Below, in pieces: positions 60,218 through 64,000 of a stretch of DNA of 64,000 bases; the stretch's first letter is position 1; every line of letters begins with the position of its first letter. This stretch comes from Magnetospirillum sp. UT-4 (GTDB lineage Bacteria; Pseudomonadota; Alphaproteobacteria; Rhodospirillales; Magnetospirillaceae). Both the position numbers and the translations under genes were made by a program. The notes under the pieces are model-generated. The model was not told where the DNA came from. It did not search any database and was given only the letters and a program-made list of their open reading frames with translations. Location: the NCBI RefSeq assembly GCF_902729435.1, contig NZ_CACVCG010000090.1, forward strand, positions 71,300 to 135,299, written 5' to 3'.

Positions 60218-61903
60218 ATGGCGCGCAAGAAGACCGGCGGCGCCGGCGAGCTGTTCTTCCTGCCCCTGGGCGGGTCGGGCGAGATCGGCACCAACCTCAA
60301 CGTCTACGGCTATGACGGCAAGTGGATGATCGTCGATTGCGGCGTGTCGTTCGGCGACGAATCCATGCCGATGATCGACGTGGTGATGCCCGATCCGCAA
60401 TGGATCGAGGACCGCCGCGACGACCTGGTCGGCATCGTCGTCACCCATGGCCACGAGGACCATGTGGGCGCCATCCACTATCTGTGGCAGCGGCTGCGCT
60501 GCCCGGTCTGGGCCAGCCCCTTCGCCGCCGCCATCCTGAAGAACAAGCTGCACGAGGTCGGGCTGCAGCGCCAGGTGCCGGTGACCGTGGTGAATCCGGG
60601 CTCGCGCTTTTCGGTCGGGCCATTCGACCTGGAATTCATCAGCCTCACCCATTCCATCCCCGAGCCCAACGCCCTGGCCATCCGCACCCCGGCGGGCACC
60701 GTGCTGCATACCGGCGACTGGAAGCTGGACCCCGATCCGCTGATCTCCGGCCCGGCCGATCTGGATTCGCTGCGCCGGGTCGGCAACGAGGGTGTGCTGG
60801 CCCTGGTGGGCGATTCCACCAACGTCTTCAGCCGCGGCCATTCCGGCTCCGAGGGCGAGGTGCGGGCCAACCTGATCGGTCTGCTGCAGCGCTTCACCGG
60901 CCGCGTCGCCGTCACCTGCTTCGCCACCAACGTGGCCCGCATGGAAAGCGTCGCCCTGGCCGCCGAGGCGGCGGAGCGATCGGTGGCGCTGGTGGGGCGC
61001 TCGCTGTGGCGGATCGAGAAGGCGGCGCGCGAGCTGGGCTATCTCAAGGGCATCCGCCCCTTTCTCACCGACCACGATTCGGCCTATGTGCCGGCCGACA
61101 AGGTGCTCTACATGTGCACCGGCAGCCAGGGCGAGCCGCGCGCCGCCCTGGCCCGCATCGCCGCCCAGGACCATCCCCACGTCAAGCTGGGGCCGGGCGA
61201 CGCGGTGCTGTTCTCGTCCCGCGTCATCCCCGGCAACGAGAAGTCCATCTTCCGCCTGCAGAACGAGCTGGTGCGCCTGGGCGTCGAGCTGGTCACCGAG
61301 CGCGAGTGCCACATCCACGTCTCCGGCCATCCCGCCCGCGAGGAACTGCAGACCATGTACCAGCTGGTCCGCCCCCGCATCGCCATCCCGGTGCACGGCG
61401 AGGCCCGCCACGTGCGCGAGCATTGCGCCCTGGCGCGGGCCTGCGGCGTCGCCGAGACCCTGGCCATCGACAACGGCGCCATGGTGCGCCTGGCCCCCGG
61501 CCCGGTCGAGGTGGTCGATCACATCCCCACCGGCCGGCTGGCGGTGGACGGCCAGGCGCTGGAGGGCGGGCCGCGCCTGGTGCGCCTGGATTCCGAGCTG
61601 ATCCGCGACCGCCGCCGCATGGTGTTCAACGGCTCGGCGGTATGCACCATGGCGGTGGACCGCAAGGGCCGCCTGCTCGGCGATCCCCAGGTGACGGCGC
61701 TGGGCCTGCTGGATTCCGAGCATTTCGCCGAGGAGCACGAGCTGGTGGTGGAAGCCGCCCGCGACGCCTTCGAAAACCTTCCGGCGGCCGCCCGCCTCGA
61801 CGACGACACCGCCAAGGAAGCCATCCGCCGCGCCGTGCGCCGCCAGCTCAAGGAGATGCTGGGCCACAAGCCGATCACCACGGTGCATCTGGTCCGGGTG
61901 TAG
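60218..61903 (+). CDS. rnj: Ribonuclease J
   Basis: 561 aa. A metallo-beta-lactamase/beta-CASP nuclease that works as a 5' exonuclease and endonuclease in RNA maturation and decay. The metal site HGHEDH is at 77-82, with further motifs HTGDWKLDPDP, GDSTNVFSRGHSGSE and GQPGEP-like CTGSQGEPRAAL; beta-CASP motif SGHPAREEL. It starts three bases after coaX. Alphaproteobacteria often carry rnj in this position. Confidence 0.95.
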   Translation: MARKKTGGAGELFFLPLGGSGEIGTNLNVYGYDGKWMIVDCGVSFGDESMPMIDVVMPDPQWIEDRRDDLVGIVVTHGHEDHVGAIHYLWQRLRCPVWASPFAAAILKNKLHEVGLQRQVPVTVVNPGSRFSVGPFDLEFISLTHSIPEPNALAIRTPAGTVLHTGDWKLDPDPLISGPADLDSLRRVGNEGVLALVGDSTNVFSRGHSGSEGEVRANLIGLLQRFTGRVAVTCFATNVARMESVALAAEAAERSVALVGRSLWRIEKAARELGYLKGIRPFLTDHDSAYVPADKVLYMCTGSQGEPRAALARIAAQDHPHVKLGPGDAVLFSSRVIPGNEKSIFRLQNELVRLGVELVTERECHIHVSGHPAREELQTMYQLVRPRIAIPVHGEARHVREHCALARACGVAETLAIDNGAMVRLAPGPVEVVDHIPTGRLAVDGQALEGGPRLVRLDSELIRDRRRMVFNGSAVCTMAVDRKGRLLGDPQVTALGLLDSEHFAEEHELVVEAARDAFENLPAAARLDDDTAKEAIRRAVRRQLKEMLGHKPITTVHLVRV

Positions 61904-62001
61904 GGTGCGGCAGCGGGTAGCCGGGTCGCATCGCCGGGCCTGATGAGACACGGGTGCCCAGCGTGAATTTCCGGCGCACAGCTCCGACGCCTCATTCGGG
62001 C

Positions 62002-62115
62002 CTCATCCTGCGGAGCCGCCGCAGGCGGCGTCTTGAAGGGCGAGGCCCGTCGCACGTTGTTCATGGCCCGCCCCATCCTTCGAGACGAGCGCTGAGGCGC
62101 TCTCCTCAGGATGAG
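62002..62115. repeat. Imperfect inverted repeat after rnj (CTCATCCTG family)
   Basis: Left arm from ctcatcctgcggagc (62002) and right arm ending gctctcctcaggatgag (62115) pair imperfectly over about 45 bases; the middle contains matching cttgaagg and ccttcgag blocks. No gene in the gap 61904-62162. Dispersed elements of the same look (CTCATCCTGAGGAGC...) are common in alphaproteobacteria, as far as I know. Confidence 0.6.
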
Positions 62116-62162
62116 GCTACGGATGCGGCAAGACCCGAACCGACGGCCCCTGAGGGCCCCGC

Positions 62163-62819
62163 CTACAGGATGCTCTGGCCAGTCTTGGCCCAGTCGGCGG
62201 TGAAGGCGGCCAGGCCCTTGTCGGTCAGCGGGTGGCCGTACATCTGCTTCAGCACCGAAGGCGGCATGGTCACCACATGGGCGCCCAGGCGGGCGGCGTC
62301 GGAGACGTGCATGGGGCTGCGCACCGAGGCGACCAGCACTTCCGTCGTCCATTCCGGGTACTGGGCATAGATTTCGACGATGTCCGAAATCAGCTGCATG
62401 CCGTCCTGGCCGATGTCGTCCAGGCGCCCGACGAAGGGCGAGACGAAGGCGGCACCGGCCTTGGCCGCCAGGATCGCCTGGTTGGCCGAGAAGCACAGGG
62501 TGACGTTGACCTTGGTGCCTTCGTCGGCCAGCACCTTGCAGGTCTTCAGCCCGTCCACCGTCAGCGGCACCTTGACCGCCACGTTGGGACGCAGCGCCCG
62601 CAGCTTGCGCCCCTCGGCCAGCATGGTTTCGAAATCGGTGGCGGCGACCTCGGCCGAGATGGGGCCGGGGACGATGTCGCAGATCTCGCAGATGACTTCC
62701 AGGATGTTGCGCCCCGACTTGGCAATCAGCGAGGGATTGGTGGTCACCCCGTCGACCAGGCCGGTCTCGGCCAGGGCGCGGATGTCGGCGACCTCGGCGG
62801 TGTCGATGAAGAATTTCAT
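62163..62819 (-). CDS. tal: Transaldolase (TalC/Fsa type)
   Basis: 218 aa from ATG 62819 ([16 protein letters not shown]). A short transaldolase of the pentose phosphate pathway or a fructose-6-phosphate aldolase-like enzyme; sequence alone does not separate them. The Schiff-base lysine is Lys83 in [20 protein letters not shown] and [20 protein letters not shown] are family motifs. Starts farther upstream are unsupported. It stands 86 bases from the DUF455 gene end, on the same strand. Confidence 0.93.
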   Translation of the reverse strand: MKFFIDTAEVADIRALAETGLVDGVTTNPSLIAKSGRNILEVICEICDIVPGPISAEVAATDFETMLAEGRKLRALRPNVAVKVPLTVDGLKTCKVLADEGTKVNVTLCFSANQAILAAKAGAAFVSPFVGRLDDIGQDGMQLISDIVEIYAQYPEWTTEVLVASVRSPMHVSDAARLGAHVVTMPPSVLKQMYGHPLTDKGLAAFTADWAKTGQSIL

Positions 62820-62904
62820 GGCTTGCACTCTCTTCGTTCGGGCGGGCTGTTCGTTCAGGCGGGCGACAGCCTACCCATGCGGGCGGCGCCGTCAAGGGCG
62901 CTTT

Positions 62905-63699
62905 CTACCGCCCCAGCGGTTCGTACCAGTCGCGGGGAAAGCCGGCCTCGGCGCGGGCGTCGTGGTTGAAGGGGGGCTTGAGGCCGCCGGGGAAGCGGTC
63001 CGCCATCAGCCGGTGGTATTCGGCCTTCCCGTCCAGTCCCCTCCGCTCGGCGAGGAAGCGGAACCAGCGGAGTCCGGCGGCGACGTGGCGGATTTCGTCG
63101 CGGTAGATCACCTCCAGCGCCGGCGGGGTAAGGTCGTCGCCGTTGCGGGTCAGCCGCTCGATGGTGGTGGGAGTGGTGTCCAGGCCGCGCGCCTCCAGCG
63201 TCATCGGCACCACCACCAGGCGGGCCATCAGGTCGTCGGCGGTCTTTTCCGCCGCCTGCCACAGCCCGTCATGGGCCGGCAGGTCGCCGTAGGCGGCGCC
63301 GAGGCGGTGCAGCAGGCCGGCCAGCATCTCGAAATGGATGGCCTCGTCCAGCGCCACCCGGACCCAGTCGTCCAGGAACGCGCCCGGCATCGCCTCGGCC
63401 GAGAAGCGGCAGACCATGTCCCAGGCGAGGTCGATGGCGTTGAGTTCGATATGGGCGAGGGCATGGATCAGCCCGATGCGCCCCTTCTCGCCGCCATAGG
63501 CGCGCTTGGGCATCTCGCGCGGGGCCAGCAGGACGGGGCGCTCGGGCCGCGCCGGGCGCGGGGGCGGCGCCTCGTTCCCCGGCGCCGCCAGCCGGCCCTC
63601 GGCCCGGTCGGCGGCGAAGGCGCGGGTCAGGCGGCATTTCTCGAAGGCGGCGGCGGTGCCCAGCACCGTCACCGCGGCCGCCGACAGGGTGGCGCTCAC
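62905..63699 (-). CDS. DUF455 ferritin-like diiron protein
   Basis: 264 aa from GTG 63699, which overlaps the peroxiredoxin stop by four bases (GTGA). Carboxylate/histidine motifs of a four-helix ferritin-like fold are visible: HALAHIELNAIDLAWD, DEAIHFEMLAGLL and RDEIRHVAAGLRW. DUF455 proteins are of unknown function (MiaE-like fold). The coupling to a peroxiredoxin suggests a role in oxidative stress or tRNA modification; that is inference. Confidence 0.82.
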   Translation of the reverse strand: MSATLSAAAVTVLGTAAAFEKCRLTRAFAADRAEGRLAAPGNEAPPPRPARPERPVLLAPREMPKRAYGGEKGRIGLIHALAHIELNAIDLAWDMVCRFSAEAMPGAFLDDWVRVALDEAIHFEMLAGLLHRLGAAYGDLPAHDGLWQAAEKTADDLMARLVVVPMTLEARGLDTTPTTIERLTRNGDDLTPPALEVIYRDEIRHVAAGLRWFRFLAERRGLDGKAEYHRLMADRFPGGLKPPFNHDARAEAGFPRDWYEPLGR

Positions 63700-64000
63700 C
63701 CCAATGCGTGCAGTGCGTCCAGGACCTCGGCGACGTGGCCCGAGACCTTGACCTTGCGCCATTCGCGGACCAGCACGCCGGCCTCGTCGATGAGGAAGGT
63801 GGAGCGCTCGATGCCCATGTACTTGCGCCCGTACATGGACTTCTCCTTCCACACCCCGTAGGCCTCGCACAGGGCGCCATCGACGTCGGCGGCCAGCGGG
63901 AAGGGCAGGGTGTGCTTGGCGCGGAACTTGATGTGGCTGGTGACGGTGTCCTTGGACACGCCCAGCACCTCGGCCTTGTTCACCACGAGGCGCAGGTATT
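63696..64000 (-). CDS. bcp: Peroxiredoxin of the BCP/PrxQ group (5' partial)
   Basis: About 101 C-terminal residues; the start lies beyond the window. Thiol peroxidase that reduces hydroperoxides. Visible BCP signatures: AEVLGVSKDTVTSHIKF, LPFPLAADVDGALCEAYGV (with a Cys), YGRKYMGIERSTFLIDEAG. The peroxidatic Cys region is outside. Its TGA overlaps the DUF455 GTG, so the two genes are translationally coupled. Confidence 0.9.
   Translation of the reverse strand, partial: YLRLVVNKAEVLGVSKDTVTSHIKFRAKHTLPFPLAADVDGALCEAYGVWKEKSMYGRKYMGIERSTFLIDEAGVLVREWRKVKVSGHVAEVLDALHALG

Overview
The window is GC-rich chromosomal DNA with dense, mostly housekeeping gene content. Gene order and protein character point to an alphaproteobacterium of the Rhodospirillales, probably close to Magnetospirillum/Phaeospirillum. 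This is inferred from serC-serA-hisZ-purA, comEC/gltX/gltA, tig-clpP-clpX-lon-hup, the 14-gene nuo operon with NuoC and NuoD as separate proteins, and nuoN-birA-coaX-rnj. No species assignment can be proven from the window alone.

Layout. 1-4200: poorly characterised genes, namely a 5'-partial protein with an EMGRNFW motif, a three-gene minus-strand operon of unknowns, an alpha/beta-hydrolase-TPR fusion, and a DUF4239-like membrane protein with a degenerate partial copy of itself nearby. 4296-12206: glmM, thiD, serC, serA, hisZ, purA. 12302-14848: a tail-anchored pseudokinase paired with a small membrane protein. 15029-18343 (minus): a quorum-sensing locus, luxR then luxI, a 70-aa ORF, a glutamate-1-semialdehyde-aminomutase-like PLP enzyme and a 68-aa ORF, the last four tightly packed. 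18491-22470: an XRE regulator, a MITE-like element, a bacteriophytochrome kinase translationally coupled to heme oxygenase, and a PilZ protein. 22480-29667: D-amino-acid dehydrogenase, NAD(P)HX repair enzyme, malonyl-CoA decarboxylase, a lipoprotein, a TetR regulator, a DUF1207 protein and several tiny genes. 29660-36357: gltA, gltX, comEC and a globin-coupled chemotaxis receptor. 36673-43507: tRNA-Leu, trigger factor, ClpP, ClpX, Lon, HU. 43508-44560: a strong terminator, a 346-bp inverted-repeat element, tRNA-Val and the nuo leader. 44561-61903: nuoA-N, birA, coaX, rnj. 62163-64000 (minus): transaldolase, a DUF455 ferritin-like protein and a peroxiredoxin cut by the window end.

How the parts work together: the right half is an energy and protein-quality-control core (folding by trigger factor, proteolysis by ClpXP and Lon, nucleoid packing by HU, NADH oxidation by complex I, RNA turnover by RNase J). 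The accessory interest lies at 12-23 kb, where signalling genes cluster: pseudokinase, acyl-homoserine-lactone circuit, red-light photoreceptor, PilZ. The best candidate for an undescribed system is the four-gene luxI operon with its aminotransferase and two small proteins; second is the pseudokinase/membrane-protein pair. No CRISPR array, prophage, transposase gene or rRNA operon was seen. Several families of dispersed palindromic repeats fill the intergenic gaps.
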